Positions 8,277-18,077 of a DNA stretch of 64,000 bases are shown here, in pieces (within the stretch, counting starts at the first letter, position 1; every line of letters starts with the position of its first letter). Origin of the DNA: Cellulomonas sp. C5510. Its GTDB lineage: Bacteria > Actinomycetota > Actinomycetes > Actinomycetales > Cellulomonadaceae. Both the position numbers and the translations under genes were made by a program. The notes under the pieces were generated by a model. The model was not told where the DNA came from. It saw nothing but the letters and a program-made list of their open reading frames with translations, and did no database searches. The stretch spans positions 1,798,001 to 1,862,000 of the forward strand of contig NZ_CP081862.1 in assembly GCF_019797765.1 (NCBI RefSeq). The letters run 5' to 3'.

Positions 8277-8627
8277 ATGAGCGAGACCACCGAGACCGCG
8301 ACGCACGGCGTCGCCCTCACCGACGTCGCGGCCGACAAGGTGCGCAGCCTCCTCGAGCAGGAGGGGCGCGACGACCTGCGCCTGCGCATCGCGGTGCAGC
8401 CCGGCGGCTGCTCGGGCCTCATCTACCAGCTCTACTTCGACGAGCGCGTCCTGGACGGCGACGCCCTGCGCGACTTCGACGGCGTGGAGGTCGTGGTCGA
8501 CCGCATGAGCGTGCCGTACCTCGAGGGCGCGACGATTGACTTCGCGGACACGATCGAGAAGCAGGGCTTCACGATCGACAACCCGAACGCCGGCAGCAGC
8601 TGCGCCTGCGGCGGGTCGTTCAGCTGA
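8277..8627 (+). CDS. erpA: Iron-sulfur cluster insertion protein ErpA (HesB/IscA family)
   Basis: This 116-residue A-type carrier passes Fe-S clusters to apo-proteins. The three ligand cysteines are Cys45 (QPGGCSGLIYQLYFD), Cys109 and Cys111 (SSCACGGSF). The start ATG at 8277 has AGGAG 5-6 nt upstream. Full length for the family. NadA close by, and the Rieske protein and CtaC/QcrC operons further on, would be among the proteins of this region that depend on metal-cofactor assembly. A 14-bp hairpin terminator follows at once. Confidence 0.96.
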   Translation: MSETTETATHGVALTDVAADKVRSLLEQEGRDDLRLRIAVQPGGCSGLIYQLYFDERVLDGDALRDFDGVEVVVDRMSVPYLEGATIDFADTIEKQGFTIDNPNAGSSCACGGSFS

Positions 8628-8654
8628 CGTCGGGTCGCATCGCAGCACCGCCTC

Positions 8655-8687
8655 GGGAGCCCCGGACCGCACCGGTCCGGGGCTCCC
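8655..8687 (+). terminator. Hairpin terminator after erpA
   Basis: GGGAGCCCCGGACC (8655-8668) and GGTCCGGGGCTCCC (8674-8687) form a perfect 14-bp stem with a 5-nt loop. It begins 28 nt after the erpA stop and also lies downstream of the convergent gene, so it may work in both directions. Confidence 0.8.
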
Positions 8688-8741
8688 GCGCGTCCCGGGC
8701 GTCGCACCTCCGGGCGGGCGCCCGTCGAGGGGGCGGGCCGG

Positions 8742-9920
8742 CTAGAGGTCGCCGGCGCCCGCGTCCCGCCGCAGCCCCGCGACCACGCCGGGCAGGACGT
8801 CGCAGAACCGGTCGACGTCGGCCGCGGTCGTCCCGCGGGGGAGCGACAGCCGAACGTTGCCCTGGCTCAGCAGCCCCATCGCGGCGAGCACGTGGCTGGG
8901 TGTCTGGGTCGCGGAGGTGCACGCCGACCCGGACGCCACGGCGAAGCCGGCGCGGTCCAGGGCGGTCACGACGGCCTCCCCGTCCACGTACAGGCACGAG
9001 AACGTCAGCACGTGCGGCAGCCGCTCGCCGTGCGCCGCCGGCCCGGCGACGTCGACGAGGGGCAGGGCGGAGACCCGGTCGCGCACCCGGTCGACCAGGG
9101 CCGCGCGGTCGTCGTCGGCCCGCACCCGGGCGTGGGCGTGCTGGAGGGCGACCGCCGCGGCCAGCGCGGCCGGCACGGCGACGCCACCGGGGAACCAGCG
9201 GTCCTCGTCGGGCGGACCGACGGGGGACCGGCGCACGCCCGCGCGCGTCACGAGCACCGCGACCCCGGGGGGCGCACCCACGTCGCCCGGGTCGAGCGTG
9301 AGCACGTCCCAGGCGTCGCCGACGGGCACGTGGCCGGACGACGACCCGGCGTCGACGAGCAGCGGCACACCCGCGGCCCGTGCGGCGGCGTGCGCCTGCT
9401 CGACCGGCTGGAGCGCGCCGACCTCGCCGTTCGCGTGCTGCAGCGCCGCCAGCGCGACACCGGGACCCGCGACCGCCTCGGCGAACGCGCCCGGGTCCAC
9501 GCGCCCGAGCCGGTCGACCGCGACGGTGACGCGGGTCCCGCCCGGCCCCTCGGAGACGGCGAGGTCCGCCGCGTCGAGCACGGCCATCCGCTCGACCGCG
9601 GACGTCACCACCGAACCACCGGCGCGCCGGCGGCCGCGGGCCACCGTCCGCACGGCGCCGTGCAGCGCCGCCGTGTGGGAGGGCGCGAGGTCGACCTCCT
9701 CGGTCCGCGCCCCGACGAGCGCCGCGACCGCCTCCCGGGCGCCGTCGAGCAGCGCCCGCGCCCGCCGGCCTTCCGAGTGCAGCCGCCGCGGGTCGGCCCA
9801 GCCCTCGTCGAGTGCGGTCAGGTACGCCTCGCGGGCCTCCGGCAGGACCGGGGCGCGGCCCGCGGAGTCGAGGACCACGCGTGGCGGGACGTTCGGCACG
9901 GGGGCGGGCTCGGTGCTCAC
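8742..9920 (-). CDS. Cysteine-desulfurase-like (aminotransferase class V) protein lacking the PLP lysine
   Basis: The 392-residue protein aligns with NifS/IscS enzymes along its length: LDSAGRAPV at the start, LQHANGEVGALQPV (160-173), LLVDAGSSSGHVPV (187-200) and the active-site loop SGSACTSATQTPSH with Cys334. The segment that should carry S-x-H-K for Schiff-base formation reads TLDPGDVGAPPGV (208-220), with no lysine. The E-H-x-A motif over the PLP ring reads VERMAVLD (109-116). It may therefore be a non-catalytic paralogue. The GTG at 9920 is chosen because TACCGT (9928-9933) lies exactly 7 nt upstream; an in-frame GTG at 9929 falls inside that hexamer. Confidence 0.85.
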   Translation of the reverse strand: MSTEPAPVPNVPPRVVLDSAGRAPVLPEAREAYLTALDEGWADPRRLHSEGRRARALLDGAREAVAALVGARTEEVDLAPSHTAALHGAVRTVARGRRRAGGSVVTSAVERMAVLDAADLAVSEGPGGTRVTVAVDRLGRVDPGAFAEAVAGPGVALAALQHANGEVGALQPVEQAHAAARAAGVPLLVDAGSSSGHVPVGDAWDVLTLDPGDVGAPPGVAVLVTRAGVRRSPVGPPDEDRWFPGGVAVPAALAAAVALQHAHARVRADDDRAALVDRVRDRVSALPLVDVAGPAAHGERLPHVLTFSCLYVDGEAVVTALDRAGFAVASGSACTSATQTPSHVLAAMGLLSQGNVRLSLPRGTTAADVDRFCDVLPGVVAGLRRDAGAGDL

Positions 9921-9997
9921 TCCCGGCACGGTATCCGGCCCGGGGGCCCGGTCGCGGCACCCCCGGGGGCGCAGGCCGCGGCCGCAGGGAGTGATCC

Positions 9998-10016
9998 AGA
10001 TGACACTGCGTCATCT
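9998..10016. promoter_or_regulatory. Inverted repeat upstream of ctaC
   Basis: AGATGAC (9998-10004) and GTCATCT (10010-10016) form a perfect 7-bp inverted repeat with a 5-nt spacer, about 155 bp before the ctaC start. In an otherwise very GC-rich gap this looks like a dimeric regulator site. The regulator is unknown. Confidence 0.45.
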
Positions 10017-10106
10017 CGTGCGCCGGAAACGCGGTTCTGAGGCCACGAGCAGCCTGTCCTCGCGCTACGCTGCACGGGATCGAGGACAAAGGTCCTAGGT
10101 GGACTT

Positions 10107-10150
10107 CCCCGTCGGACGGTGCACGGCCCGACGCGTCGCGGCCGACGGGG
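10107..10150 (+). other. Possible leader hairpin of ctaC
   Basis: CCCCGTCGG (10107-10115) can pair with CCGACGGGG (10142-10150), ending 20 nt before the ctaC start and just before its GGAAGG ribosome-binding site. A shorter repeat, AGGAC/GTCCT (10083-10087 and 10092-10096), lies upstream. This could be a structured 5' leader; the function is inferred. Confidence 0.35.
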
Positions 10151-10170
10151 ACCGAAGTGGAAGGCCCCCG

Positions 10171-11070
10171 GTGCGCTCGCAGACCCCCCGCCGCCCGAGG
10201 CGGACCCGACTGGCCGTCGCGGGACTCGCGACCGTCGTCGCGCTCGCGCTCGCCGGATGCTCGCCCGAGGCCCAGCGCGGCTGGCTGCCCGGCGACTCCG
10301 ACAACGAGATCACGAACCAGACCGGCCGGATCACCAACCTCTGGGTCGGCTCGTGGGTGGCCGCCCTGCTGGTCGGCATCCTCGTCTGGGGTCTGATCCT
10401 GTGGTGCGTCGCGGTGTACCGGAAGCGCAAGGACGACGACCAGCTCCCGGTGCAGCTCCGCTACCACGTGCCGCTCGAGATCATGTACGTCGTGCTCCCG
10501 ATCGTCATGGTCGGCGTGCTCTTCTACTACACGGCACGCGACATGACGGAGATCCAGGACACCTCCGCCGAGCCCGACCTCACCGTCCAGGTGATCGGCA
10601 AGCAGTGGAGCTGGGACTTCAACTACGTCGACGACGACGTCTACGACACCGGCCAGCACGCGCAGGAGATCGGCCGCACCGGCGTCCTGGCGGACCAGCC
10701 GACGCTCTACCTGCCCGTCGGCGAGCGCGTCGAGTTCGTCCTCGACTCCCGCGACGTCATCCACTCGTTCTGGGTGCCGGCCTTCCTCTACAAGCAGGAC
10801 ATGATCCCGGGGCGGACGAACACGTTCCAGGTCGTGCCGCAGGTCGAGGGCGAGTACCTGGGCAAGTGCGCCGAGCTCTGCGGCGAGGAGCACTCGTCGA
10901 TGCTGTTCAACGTGAAGGTGGTGTCGCGCGAGGAGTACGACGCGCACATCGAGGACCTGCGGGACGCCGGCCAGGACGGTCAGCTGGGTCTCGAGTACAA
11001 CCGCCTGCAGGACGTGCGCGTCACCGGTGAGGGTGGCAGCGACGCCGAGGGCGACGAGGGAGAGGGCTGA
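10171..11070 (+). CDS. ctaC: Cytochrome c oxidase subunit II (CtaC)
   Basis: CtaC carries the CuA centre that takes electrons from the bcc complex. The 299-residue precursor has a lipoprotein signal with lipobox LALAGC (Cys30), two transmembrane helices (about 55-82 and 101-120), then the cupredoxin domain. The CuA ligands are His198 (DVIHSFWVP), Cys233, Glu235, Cys237, His241 and Met244 ([12 protein letters not shown]). The GTG at 10171 is chosen over upstream codons because GGAAGG lies 6 nt before it and the signal peptide then begins normally. The stop overlaps the ctaD start by one base. Confidence 0.97.
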   Translation: MRSQTPRRPRRTRLAVAGLATVVALALAGCSPEAQRGWLPGDSDNEITNQTGRITNLWVGSWVAALLVGILVWGLILWCVAVYRKRKDDDQLPVQLRYHVPLEIMYVVLPIVMVGVLFYYTARDMTEIQDTSAEPDLTVQVIGKQWSWDFNYVDDDVYDTGQHAQEIGRTGVLADQPTLYLPVGERVEFVLDSRDVIHSFWVPAFLYKQDMIPGRTNTFQVVPQVEGEYLGKCAELCGEEHSSMLFNVKVVSREEYDAHIEDLRDAGQDGQLGLEYNRLQDVRVTGEGGSDAEGDEGEG

Positions 11071-12884
11071 TGGCCGCCACCGTCGAGGTCGTCCCGGGGC
11101 TCGCGCCCCGACGGCAGACCCTGGGCCGCACGATCGTCAAGTGGGTCACGTCGACCGACCACAAGACGATCGGCTACATGTACCTGATCACCGCGTTCGT
11201 GTGGTTCGCCGTCGGCGGCCTCATGGCGCTGCTGATCCGCGCCGAGCTGTTCGAGCCGGGCATCCAGGTGGTGCAGAGCAAGGAGCAGTACAACCAGCTC
11301 TTCACCATGCACGGCACGATCATGCTGCTGCTGTTCGCGACGCCGCTGTTCGCCGCGTTCGCGAACATCATCATGCCGCTGCAGATCGGGGCCCCGGACG
11401 TCGCGTTCCCGCGCCTCAACGCGTTCTCCTACTGGCTGTACCTGTTCGGCGGGCTCATCGCGGCGGCGGGCTTCCTCACGCCGCAGGGCGCCGCGTCCTT
11501 CGGCTGGTTCGCGTACGCGCCGCTGTCGAACTCGGTGTACTCACCGGGGGCCGGCGGGGACCTGTGGGTGTTCGGCCTCGCGCTCACCGGGTTCGGCACG
11601 ATCCTGGGCGCCGTCAACTTCATCACCACGATCGTCACGATGCGCGCACCCGGCATGACGATGTTCCGGATGCCGATCTTCACCTGGAACACGCTCATCA
11701 CGAGCCTGCTGGTGCTGATGGCGTTCCCGCCGCTGGCTGCGGCGCTGTTCGCGCTCGGCGCCGACCGCCGGCTGGGCGCGCAGGTGTTCAACCCCGAGAA
11801 CGGCGGCGCCATCCTGTGGCAGCACCTGTTCTGGTTCTTCGGGCACCCCGAGGTGTACATCATCGCGCTGCCCTTCTTCGGCATCGCGACGGAGATCCTG
11901 CCGGTGTTCAGCCGCAAGCCGGTGTTCGGCTACAAGGGCCTGGTGTACGCGACCATCGCGATCGCCGCCCTCTCCGTCACGGTGTGGGCGCACCACATGT
12001 ACGTGACCGGTGCGGTCCTGCTGCCGTTCTTCGCGCTGATGACGATGCTCATCGCCGTCCCCACGGGCGTGAAGTTCTTCAACTGGATCGGCACGATGTG
12101 GCGCGGCAAGCTGACGTTCGAGACGCCGATGCTGTGGACGATCGGGTTCCTCACGACCTTCCTGTTCGGCGGCCTGACCGGCATCATCCTGTCCAGCCCG
12201 GCCCTCGACTTCCACGTCTCCGACACCTACTTCGTCGTCGCGCACTTCCACTACGTGGTGTTCGGCACCGTGGTGTTCATGATGTTCGGCGGCATGTACT
12301 ACTGGTGGCCGAAGTTCACCGGCCGGATGCTCAACGAGCGGCTCGGCAAGGTCCACTTCTGGCTGCTGTTCATCGGCTTCCACATGACGTTCCTGGTCCA
12401 GCACTGGCTCGGTGCCGAGGGCATGCCCCGCCGGTACGCGGACTACTCGCCCGAGGACGGCTTCACCTGGATGAACCAGGTGTCGACCATCGGCTCGATG
12501 ATCCTCGCGATCTCGACGCTGCCGTTCCTGTGGAACGTCTACATCACGTGGCGCCGCGCGCCGAAGGTGACCGTGGACGACCCCTGGGGCTACGGGCAGT
12601 CGCTCGAGTGGGCGACGTCCTGCCCGCCGCCGCGGCACAACTTCACGTCGCTGCCGCGGATCCGCTCCGAGCGCCCCGCCTTCGACCTCCACCACCCGGA
12701 GGTCGCCGCGATGGACCACGTCGAGCCCGAGCCCGGGTTCTTCGACTGGGAGGCGGAGCGGTCCGGCGAGCAGGGCGTCGCGCGTGACCGGGTCGAGAAC
12801 GGCGGCGGCGAGCAGGACCAGTCGTCGGCGACGATCGTGGACGACCGCCCGCGGGGCGACGACGAGGAGGGGCGCGCGCGATGA
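11070..12884 (+). CDS. ctaD: Cytochrome c oxidase subunit I (CtaD)
   Basis: This is the catalytic subunit of aa3 oxidase, with 604 residues and twelve membrane helices. Haem a ligands are His81 (FTMHGTIML) and His394; haem a3 is bound by His392 ([10 protein letters not shown]). CuB ligands are His259, cross-linked to Tyr263 (FGHPEVY), and His308/309 (WAHHMYV). Lys335 (PTGVKFFNW) marks the K proton channel. A hydrophilic acidic tail of roughly 60 residues follows the last helix. It overlaps ctaC by 1 nt and ctaF by 4 nt, which indicates translational coupling. Confidence 0.98.
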   Translation: MAATVEVVPGLAPRRQTLGRTIVKWVTSTDHKTIGYMYLITAFVWFAVGGLMALLIRAELFEPGIQVVQSKEQYNQLFTMHGTIMLLLFATPLFAAFANIIMPLQIGAPDVAFPRLNAFSYWLYLFGGLIAAAGFLTPQGAASFGWFAYAPLSNSVYSPGAGGDLWVFGLALTGFGTILGAVNFITTIVTMRAPGMTMFRMPIFTWNTLITSLLVLMAFPPLAAALFALGADRRLGAQVFNPENGGAILWQHLFWFFGHPEVYIIALPFFGIATEILPVFSRKPVFGYKGLVYATIAIAALSVTVWAHHMYVTGAVLLPFFALMTMLIAVPTGVKFFNWIGTMWRGKLTFETPMLWTIGFLTTFLFGGLTGIILSSPALDFHVSDTYFVVAHFHYVVFGTVVFMMFGGMYYWWPKFTGRMLNERLGKVHFWLLFIGFHMTFLVQHWLGAEGMPRRYADYSPEDGFTWMNQVSTIGSMILAISTLPFLWNVYITWRRAPKVTVDDPWGYGQSLEWATSCPPPRHNFTSLPRIRSERPAFDLHHPEVAAMDHVEPEPGFFDWEAERSGEQGVARDRVENGGGEQDQSSATIVDDRPRGDDEEGRAR

Positions 12885-13348
12885 GCAGCCTGCACGAGCC
12901 GGGGGCCCGGCCGTCCCCGACGGGCAGCGGTCAGCGGCCGCGGCACGCGATGAAGGTCGAGCCGTACCTGTTCCTGGGTGGTGTCCTGTTCTTCGTCCCG
13001 GTCGGCCTGCTCTACGCCTGGTGGAGCGACGGTGAGCCCGTCGGAACGGTCGGCATCCCGCTGGTCGGCGGTCTCGTCGGGATGATCGGCGGGTACCTCC
13101 TGCTGGTGTCCCGCCGCATCGACGCCCGGCCCGAGGACGACCCCGAGGCACTCGTCGCCGAGGGCGCCGGCGACCAGGGTGTGTTCAGCCCCTGGAGCTG
13201 GTGGCCCATCACGGTCGCGGCGGCGGGCGCGGTGGCGTTCCTGGGCATGGCCGTGGGCTGGTGGCTGCTGTACGTCGGTGCCGCGCTCGGCGTCATCGGC
13301 CTGGTCGGCTGGATCTTCGAGTTCTCCCGCGGTCAGCACGCTCACTGA
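12881..13348 (+). CDS. ctaF: Cytochrome c oxidase subunit IV, actinobacterial type (CtaF)
   Basis: The 155-residue protein has four hydrophobic segments, in pairs near residues 28-45, 49-73, 107-127 and 128-147. It opens after a polar stretch with [32 protein letters not shown], shown here only as a family marker by its start and length. CtaF is the small fourth subunit of the actinobacterial aa3 oxidase in the bcc-aa3 supercomplex. The ATG overlaps the ctaD stop as ATGA. Two strong hairpins follow. Confidence 0.93.
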   Translation: MSSLHEPGARPSPTGSGQRPRHAMKVEPYLFLGGVLFFVPVGLLYAWWSDGEPVGTVGIPLVGGLVGMIGGYLLLVSRRIDARPEDDPEALVAEGAGDQGVFSPWSWWPITVAAAGAVAFLGMAVGWWLLYVGAALGVIGLVGWIFEFSRGQHAH

Positions 13349-13368
13349 GCGCGGACGCACCGCACGGA

Positions 13369-13408
13369 CCACGGGCCGGGCACCCCACGCGGGGAGCCCG
13401 GCCCGTGG
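13369..13408 (+). terminator. Terminator of ctaC-ctaD-ctaF
   Basis: CCACGGGCCGGGC (13369-13381) pairs perfectly with GCCCGGCCCGTGG (13396-13408), and the loop contains CCCC-acgc-GGGG. It begins 20 nt after the ctaF stop. Confidence 0.8.
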
Positions 13409-13461
13409 CGCGTGACCCGGGGCCGCGCCCAGGCCCTGGACGCGTCCCGCGCCCCGGACGC

Positions 13462-13501
13462 GCCGAGGGCCGGCCACCCCGCGGGGCGGCCGGCCCTCGG
13501 C
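13462..13501 (-). terminator. Terminator of sodA
   Basis: GCCGAGGGCCGGCC (13462-13475) pairs perfectly with GGCCGGCCCTCGGC (13488-13501). It lies 16 nt beyond the sodA stop on the minus strand and back to back with the ctaF terminator. Confidence 0.8.
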
Positions 13502-13517
13502 CCGGCGGCGTGCGGCG

Positions 13518-14147
13518 TCAGAGCGCCGGGACGATGAGCCCCGAGGTCTGGCTGCGCGCGCGGGTGAAGCGCTCGCCGGCGTCCGCCCAGTTCACGATGT
13601 TCCACCACGCCTTGACGTAGTCCGCCTTGACGTTGACGTAGTCGAGGTAGAACGCGTGCTCCCACATGTCGAGCACCACGATCGGGACGAGGCCCAGCGG
13701 GATGTTGCCCTGCTGGTCGTAGAGCTGCACGATGACGAGCTTCTGACCGATGGAGTCCCAGGCGAGGATCGACCAGCCGGAGCCCATGATGGTCGTGGCG
13801 TTGTTCGTGAAGTGCGCCTGGAACTTGTCGAACGAGCCGAAGAACTCGTCGATCGCCGCGGCGAGCTCGCCGACCGGCTTGTCGCCGCCCTCGGGGGAGA
13901 GGTTCTGCCAGAACACCGAGTGGTTCACGTGGCCGCCGAGGTTGAACGCCAGGGTCTTCTCCAGGCCCGCGACGGCGCCGAAGTCACCGGACTCCCGGGC
14001 CGCCGCGAGCTTCTCCAGCGCGGTGTTGGCGCCGGCCACGTACGTCGCGTGGTGCTTGTCGTGGTGCAGCTCCATGATGCGGCCGGAGATGTGCGGCTCC
14101 AGGGCCGCGTAGTCGTAGGGCAGGTCCGGAAGGGTGTAGTCAGCCAT
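13518..14147 (-). CDS. sodA: Superoxide dismutase, Mn/Fe type
   Basis: The enzyme dismutes superoxide to oxygen and hydrogen peroxide. The 209-residue product has metal ligands His28 ([12 protein letters not shown]), His76 ([10 protein letters not shown]), Asp160 and His164 ([11 protein letters not shown]), and the gateway Tyr36. Gly-Gly at 71-72 together with DQQG near residue 145 points to the manganese form, though cambialistic use is possible. The ATG at 14147 has GAGG 6 nt upstream. Its position between the oxidase and bcc operons fits protection against superoxide leaking from respiration. Confidence 0.95.
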   Translation of the reverse strand: MADYTLPDLPYDYAALEPHISGRIMELHHDKHHATYVAGANTALEKLAAARESGDFGAVAGLEKTLAFNLGGHVNHSVFWQNLSPEGGDKPVGELAAAIDEFFGSFDKFQAHFTNNATTIMGSGWSILAWDSIGQKLVIVQLYDQQGNIPLGLVPIVVLDMWEHAFYLDYVNVKADYVKAWWNIVNWADAGERFTRARSQTSGLIVPAL

Positions 14148-14451
14148 CAGTGCCTCTTCCTGCTCGGGTCGCGGCGCTTGGTGCCGCGACGGCGTTCTGG
14201 CAGCAGGCGCGCGCCGCCGCGGGGCTTCGCGCACCTGCCTCTGTCGTACCACGTCCCGGGGCGCGCGGCCCGGGGGACGGCGGGACGGAGGCGGTCCGGG
14301 GACGTGCCTCCCACTGGCTCCAACGACCGGTGGTCGTGGATGATTCCCCAGGTCACGGCCACATCGACCCGCGCCGGCGGGTGCCACCACGGCCGCAGGG
14401 CCGGCCGCGCGTCGAGGTGACGCGTGACCGGCCCTGCCGTCGTGCGGGGTG
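14148..14451. other. Intergenic region between qcrB 3' end and sodA 5' end
   Basis: There is no gene in these 304 bp. The segment holds the qcrB terminator (14395-14437). It also has a short palindrome, ACGACC-ggt-GGTCGT (14323-14337), on the sodA promoter side, which could be a regulator site. I see no clear -10/-35 pair for sodA. Confidence 0.5.
14395..14437 (-). terminator. Terminator of the ctaE-qcrCAB operon
   Basis: GCAGGGCCGG (14395-14404) pairs with CCGGCCCTGC (14428-14437). Inside the loop CGCGTC and GACGCG form a second stem. It starts 15 nt beyond the qcrB stop on the minus strand. Confidence 0.75.
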
Positions 14452-16209
14452 TCAGCGGCGTGCCGTGCCCTTGGTGCCCTCGGTGTCCTCGGGCTCGGGG
14501 GCGAGCTGACGGGCGCCGGGCCCGGCGCCGATCGCCTCGTGCTGCTCGTCGTGCGCCGCGGGCAGGGCGTCGTGCCCGCCGTGCGACTGGGCCGCGGCGA
14601 GCTCGGCCGGGGTGACCGGCTCCACGCGGTCCTCGTAGAACACGCGGGACAGGCGCTGGCGCAGCAGGTCCTTGCGGTACCCCTTGCGCCGGACTCCCCG
14701 CGAGTCCTCGGCCGGCTCGATCTCGATGGGCCGGCGCGGCTCGTGCTGCACGCGCAGCCACCGCTCGTGCGCGTCGAGGGGCTTGTGCACCTCGATGTAC
14801 TCGCCGGAGGCGAACCGGACGATGCGCCCGGTCTCGTGGCCGTGGAGCACGACCTCGCGGTCCTTGCGCTGCAGCGCCAGGCAGATCCGCTTGGTCAGCC
14901 AGAACGCGATCGCGGGGGCGACGAAGATCAGCACCCGGAACGTCCACGTGATGTCGTTGATCGACAGGTGGAAGTGCGTCGCGATGAGGTCGTTCGACCC
15001 GGCGAGGATGAGGATGAAGAACGCCGTGAGGAACGAGACGCCGAACGCGGTGCGGAACGGGGCGTTGCGCGGGCGGTCGAGCACGTGGTGCTCGCGCTTG
15101 TCACCCGTGGCGAACGACTCGATGAACGGCCACAGGGCCAGCGTCGTGAACAGCAGGCCGGGGATCACCACGCCCGGCACCAGGATGTTCATCGAGACCG
15201 TGTACTGCCCGATGACGAACTCCCAGCCCGGCATGAGGCGCAGGCCGCCCTCGAGGAAGAGCATGTACCAGTCGGGCTGCGCGCCGGCGGACACGACGCC
15301 CGGGTCGAACGGCCCGTAGTTCCAGACGGGGTTGATCGTCATCGTGGCGGCCATCAGCGCGATGACCGAGAACACGACGAAGAAGAACCCGCCGGCCTTC
15401 GCCACGTACACCGGGAACAGCGGGTAGCCGACGACGTTCTTGTCGGTGCGCCCCGAACCCGGGTACTGCGTGTGCTTGTGCAGCACGACGAACAGCAGGT
15501 GCAGGCCGATGAGCGCGAGGATCAGCGCCGGGACCAGCAGCACGTGCACGGTGAACAGGCGCGGGATCAGGTCGGTGCCGGGGAACTCGCCGCCGAACAG
15601 CGCGAACGAGATGTACGAGCCGAGGATCGGGATCGCGCGGGCCACGCCGTCGGCGATCCGCAGGCCGTTGCCCGAGAGCACGTCGTCGGGGAGCGAGTAG
15701 CCGGAGAACCCGGCGAGCAGGCCCAGGATCATCAGCGTGAAGCCGACGACCCAGTTGAGCTCGCGCGGCTTGCGGAACGCGCCCGTGAAGAACACGCGCA
15801 TCATGTGCGTGACGATCGCGGCCATGAAGATCAGCGCGGCCCAGTGGTGGATCTGCCGCATCAGCAGCCCGCCGCGGACCTCGAACGACAGCCGCAGCGT
15901 CGAGGCGAACGCCTCGGACATCTGCACGCCGTCCATCGAGGCCCACGGGCCGTGGTAGTGCACCTCGTTCATGGAGGGCACGAAGAACATCGTGAGGAAC
16001 GTGCCCGAGATGAGGAGCACGACGAAGGAGTAGAGCGCGATCTCGCCCAGGAGGAACGACCAGTGGTCGGGGAAGATCTTGCGCGCGAACTCCTTGATCG
16101 CGGTGCCGATGCCGGTCCGCTGGTCGAGGTAGTCGGCGGTGGCGGCGGCGGCGCGTGCGCCCGCGGTCGGCGGTGCCGAGGTCTGCGGAGGGGAGTCGAC
16201 GGTGCTCAT
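14452..16209 (-). CDS. qcrB: Cytochrome bc1 complex cytochrome b subunit (QcrB)
   Basis: QcrB oxidises menaquinol in the bcc complex. The 585-residue protein has eight or more helices and the paired haem-ligand histidines on helices II and IV ([22 protein letters not shown] and [23 protein letters not shown], cited here by first and last residues). The Q-site signature PDWYMLF is present. Like other actinobacterial QcrB proteins it has a long hydrophilic C-terminal tail, here ~130 residues rich in charged residues and ending GTKGTARR. The ATG at 16209 overlaps the qcrA stop by 4 nt. This subunit is the usual target of bcc inhibitors such as Q203, from general knowledge of the family. Confidence 0.97.
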   Translation of the reverse strand: MSTVDSPPQTSAPPTAGARAAAATADYLDQRTGIGTAIKEFARKIFPDHWSFLLGEIALYSFVVLLISGTFLTMFFVPSMNEVHYHGPWASMDGVQMSEAFASTLRLSFEVRGGLLMRQIHHWAALIFMAAIVTHMMRVFFTGAFRKPRELNWVVGFTLMILGLLAGFSGYSLPDDVLSGNGLRIADGVARAIPILGSYISFALFGGEFPGTDLIPRLFTVHVLLVPALILALIGLHLLFVVLHKHTQYPGSGRTDKNVVGYPLFPVYVAKAGGFFFVVFSVIALMAATMTINPVWNYGPFDPGVVSAGAQPDWYMLFLEGGLRLMPGWEFVIGQYTVSMNILVPGVVIPGLLFTTLALWPFIESFATGDKREHHVLDRPRNAPFRTAFGVSFLTAFFILILAGSNDLIATHFHLSINDITWTFRVLIFVAPAIAFWLTKRICLALQRKDREVVLHGHETGRIVRFASGEYIEVHKPLDAHERWLRVQHEPRRPIEIEPAEDSRGVRRKGYRKDLLRQRLSRVFYEDRVEPVTPAELAAAQSHGGHDALPAAHDEQHEAIGAGPGARQLAPEPEDTEGTKGTARR

Positions 16210-17234
16210 GTCAGGCGCTCCCAGAAGGACGGGCCGATGGGTTCGTTGAAGCCGTCCTGCGCGACGAGGTAGCCCTCGTCGTCGACCGTGATCGGCAGCT
16301 GGGGCAGCGGGCGCTTGGCCGGGCCGAACACGACCTTGGCGCCGTCGGCGGCGTCGAAGGTCGACTGGTGGCACGGGCACAGGATGTGGTGCGTCTGCTG
16401 CTCGTACAGGGCGACGGGGCACCCCACGTGGGTGCAGATCTTCGAGAACGCGACGATGCCGTCGTACGACCAGCCCTCGCCCTGCTCGGAGCGGATGTCG
16501 CGCGGGTCCATGCGGATCATCAGCACGACCGCCTTGGCCTTCTCGTTCAGCGGGTGCTCCGCCTCCTCGAGGCCCTGCGGGATGACGTGGAACACCGAGC
16601 CGATGGTCACGTCCGACGCCTTGATGGGCCGGCCGCTCGGGTCGATGGTCAGCCGCGTGCCGCGGCGCCACATCGTGTGCTTGGAGCGCGCGACGTTCCA
16701 GTCGCCGCCCAGGTTGCCCACCAGGGGCACCGCGATCGACAGCGGGAACAGGGCGAGCGAGGTCACCATCGCGCCCTTGAGGACGCCGCGGCGGCCGATC
16801 GACGAGTCCTTCGCACCCTCACGCAGGGCCTCGACGGCCTTGGCGCGGTTCTCGGGGGAGGACGCCGTGGGGTGGCGGTCCTCGGCGCGCTCGTGGTCGT
16901 TCATCAGGGACTTCGCCCAGTGGACGGCTGCGAGGCCGATGCCCGCGAGGCCGAGGAACAGCCCGAGGCCGAGCAGGAGGTTCGACAGCCGCATGCTGCC
17001 GACGGTCTCGCCCGGGGGGACGAGGGCGTACGCGACGACCGCGCCGATCGTCCCCAGGATCGAGACGGTGAACAGGACGACGACCTGCCGCTCGGCGCGC
17101 TTCTGCGCCCTCGGGTCGGTGTCGCCCACGCGGGCGCGGTGCGCCTCGAGGCCCGGGTCCTCGAACCGCTCGGGCGCGGGCGCGGCGCCGTCCCGGGTGG
17201 TGAGGTCGGTCGAGGGGTCGTGGTGCGTGCTCAC
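16206..17234 (-). CDS. qcrA: Rieske iron-sulfur subunit of the bc1 complex (QcrA)
   Basis: The 342-residue protein has a ~50-residue polar start, three transmembrane helices (about 50-71, 83-105 and 153-175; actinobacterial Rieske proteins have three rather than one), and a C-terminal Rieske fold. The 2Fe-2S ligands are Cys267 and His269 in CTHVGC, and Cys286 and His289 in CPCH. Cys272 and Cys288 form the disulfide. The GTG at 17234 overlaps the qcrC stop as GTGA, so translation is coupled. Twin arginines (GRRGVLKG) precede the third helix, in keeping with Tat-assisted assembly. Confidence 0.97.
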   Translation of the reverse strand: MSTHHDPSTDLTTRDGAAPAPERFEDPGLEAHRARVGDTDPRAQKRAERQVVVLFTVSILGTIGAVVAYALVPPGETVGSMRLSNLLLGLGLFLGLAGIGLAAVHWAKSLMNDHERAEDRHPTASSPENRAKAVEALREGAKDSSIGRRGVLKGAMVTSLALFPLSIAVPLVGNLGGDWNVARSKHTMWRRGTRLTIDPSGRPIKASDVTIGSVFHVIPQGLEEAEHPLNEKAKAVVLMIRMDPRDIRSEQGEGWSYDGIVAFSKICTHVGCPVALYEQQTHHILCPCHQSTFDAADGAKVVFGPAKRPLPQLPITVDDEGYLVAQDGFNEPIGPSFWERLT

Positions 17235-18034
17235 GAGGACTTGGCTCCGATCCAGACCGAGGCGGCGATCAGCAGGCCGATGCCGACCACCCAGGCCCAC
17301 AGGCCCTCGCTGACGGGACCGAGCGAGCCGAGGGAGAGGCCGCCCGGCGACCCGTCCCGCTGCTCGTCGAGGTACGCGATGATGTCGCGCTTCTCGTCCG
17401 GGGTGATGTTGGCGTCGTTGAACACCGGCATCGACTGCGGGCCGGTGAGCATCGCCTCGTAGATGTGCGTGGGCGTGGTGTCGTCGAGCGCGGGGGCCCA
17501 CTTGCCCTGGGACAGCGCGCCGCCGGCACCGACCGCGTTGTGGCACATGGCGCAGTTCGTGCGGAACAGGGCCATGCCGTTCGCGGCGTCACCGAGGCTC
17601 GGGTCGACCTGCTCGGCCGTCGGCACCGCCGGGCCGGCGCCCAGCGAGGCGACGTAGGCCGCGAGCTTGTCGATGTCGTCCTGGGTGAACTGGACGGGCT
17701 TGGCCTGGATCTGCTGGCCGTTCATCTGGGCGGGCATGCGACCGGTGCCGACCTGGAAGTCGACCGCGGCCGCGCCGACGCCGATCAGGGAGGGGCCGCC
17801 GGCGCCCCCGTCGACGGCCTCACGACCCTCGGCGGTCGGGCCGTGGCAGGTGGCGCAGTTGGCCTGGAACAGCTTCTGGCCGTCGGCGATGTCGTTCTCG
17901 CTGGCCGCTGCCGGCGCCGCGTCGGCGCTGGCGGGCTGGGCGATCGCGTACACCGCACCGGTCAGCAGCAGCGCCAGCAGGAGCAGCACGACCGGTGCGG
18001 ACCGGTGGTGCCTGCGGGCGGCGAGTGCCTTCAC
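17231..18034 (-). CDS. qcrC: Diheme cytochrome c subunit of the bc1 complex (QcrC)
   Basis: QcrC passes electrons from the Rieske protein directly to CtaC, replacing soluble cytochrome c. The 267-residue product has an N-terminal membrane anchor (about 13-32), two CxxCH haem sites (CATCH at 60-64 and CAMCH at 161-165), the Met ligands expected in the intervening GRMPAQM-type and SMPVF-type segments, and a C-terminal helix (243-262). The GTG at 18034 has GAGGA upstream at suitable spacing. It follows ctaE by 43 bp in the same operon. Confidence 0.96.
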   Translation of the reverse strand: MKALAARRHHRSAPVVLLLLALLLTGAVYAIAQPASADAAPAAASENDIADGQKLFQANCATCHGPTAEGREAVDGGAGGPSLIGVGAAAVDFQVGTGRMPAQMNGQQIQAKPVQFTQDDIDKLAAYVASLGAGPAVPTAEQVDPSLGDAANGMALFRTNCAMCHNAVGAGGALSQGKWAPALDDTTPTHIYEAMLTGPQSMPVFNDANITPDEKRDIIAYLDEQRDGSPGGLSLGSLGPVSEGLWAWVVGIGLLIAASVWIGAKSS

Positions 18035-18077
18035 GGATGGATCCTCGTCTCGGGCGTGCGGGGGGCTCGGGGAGTCG

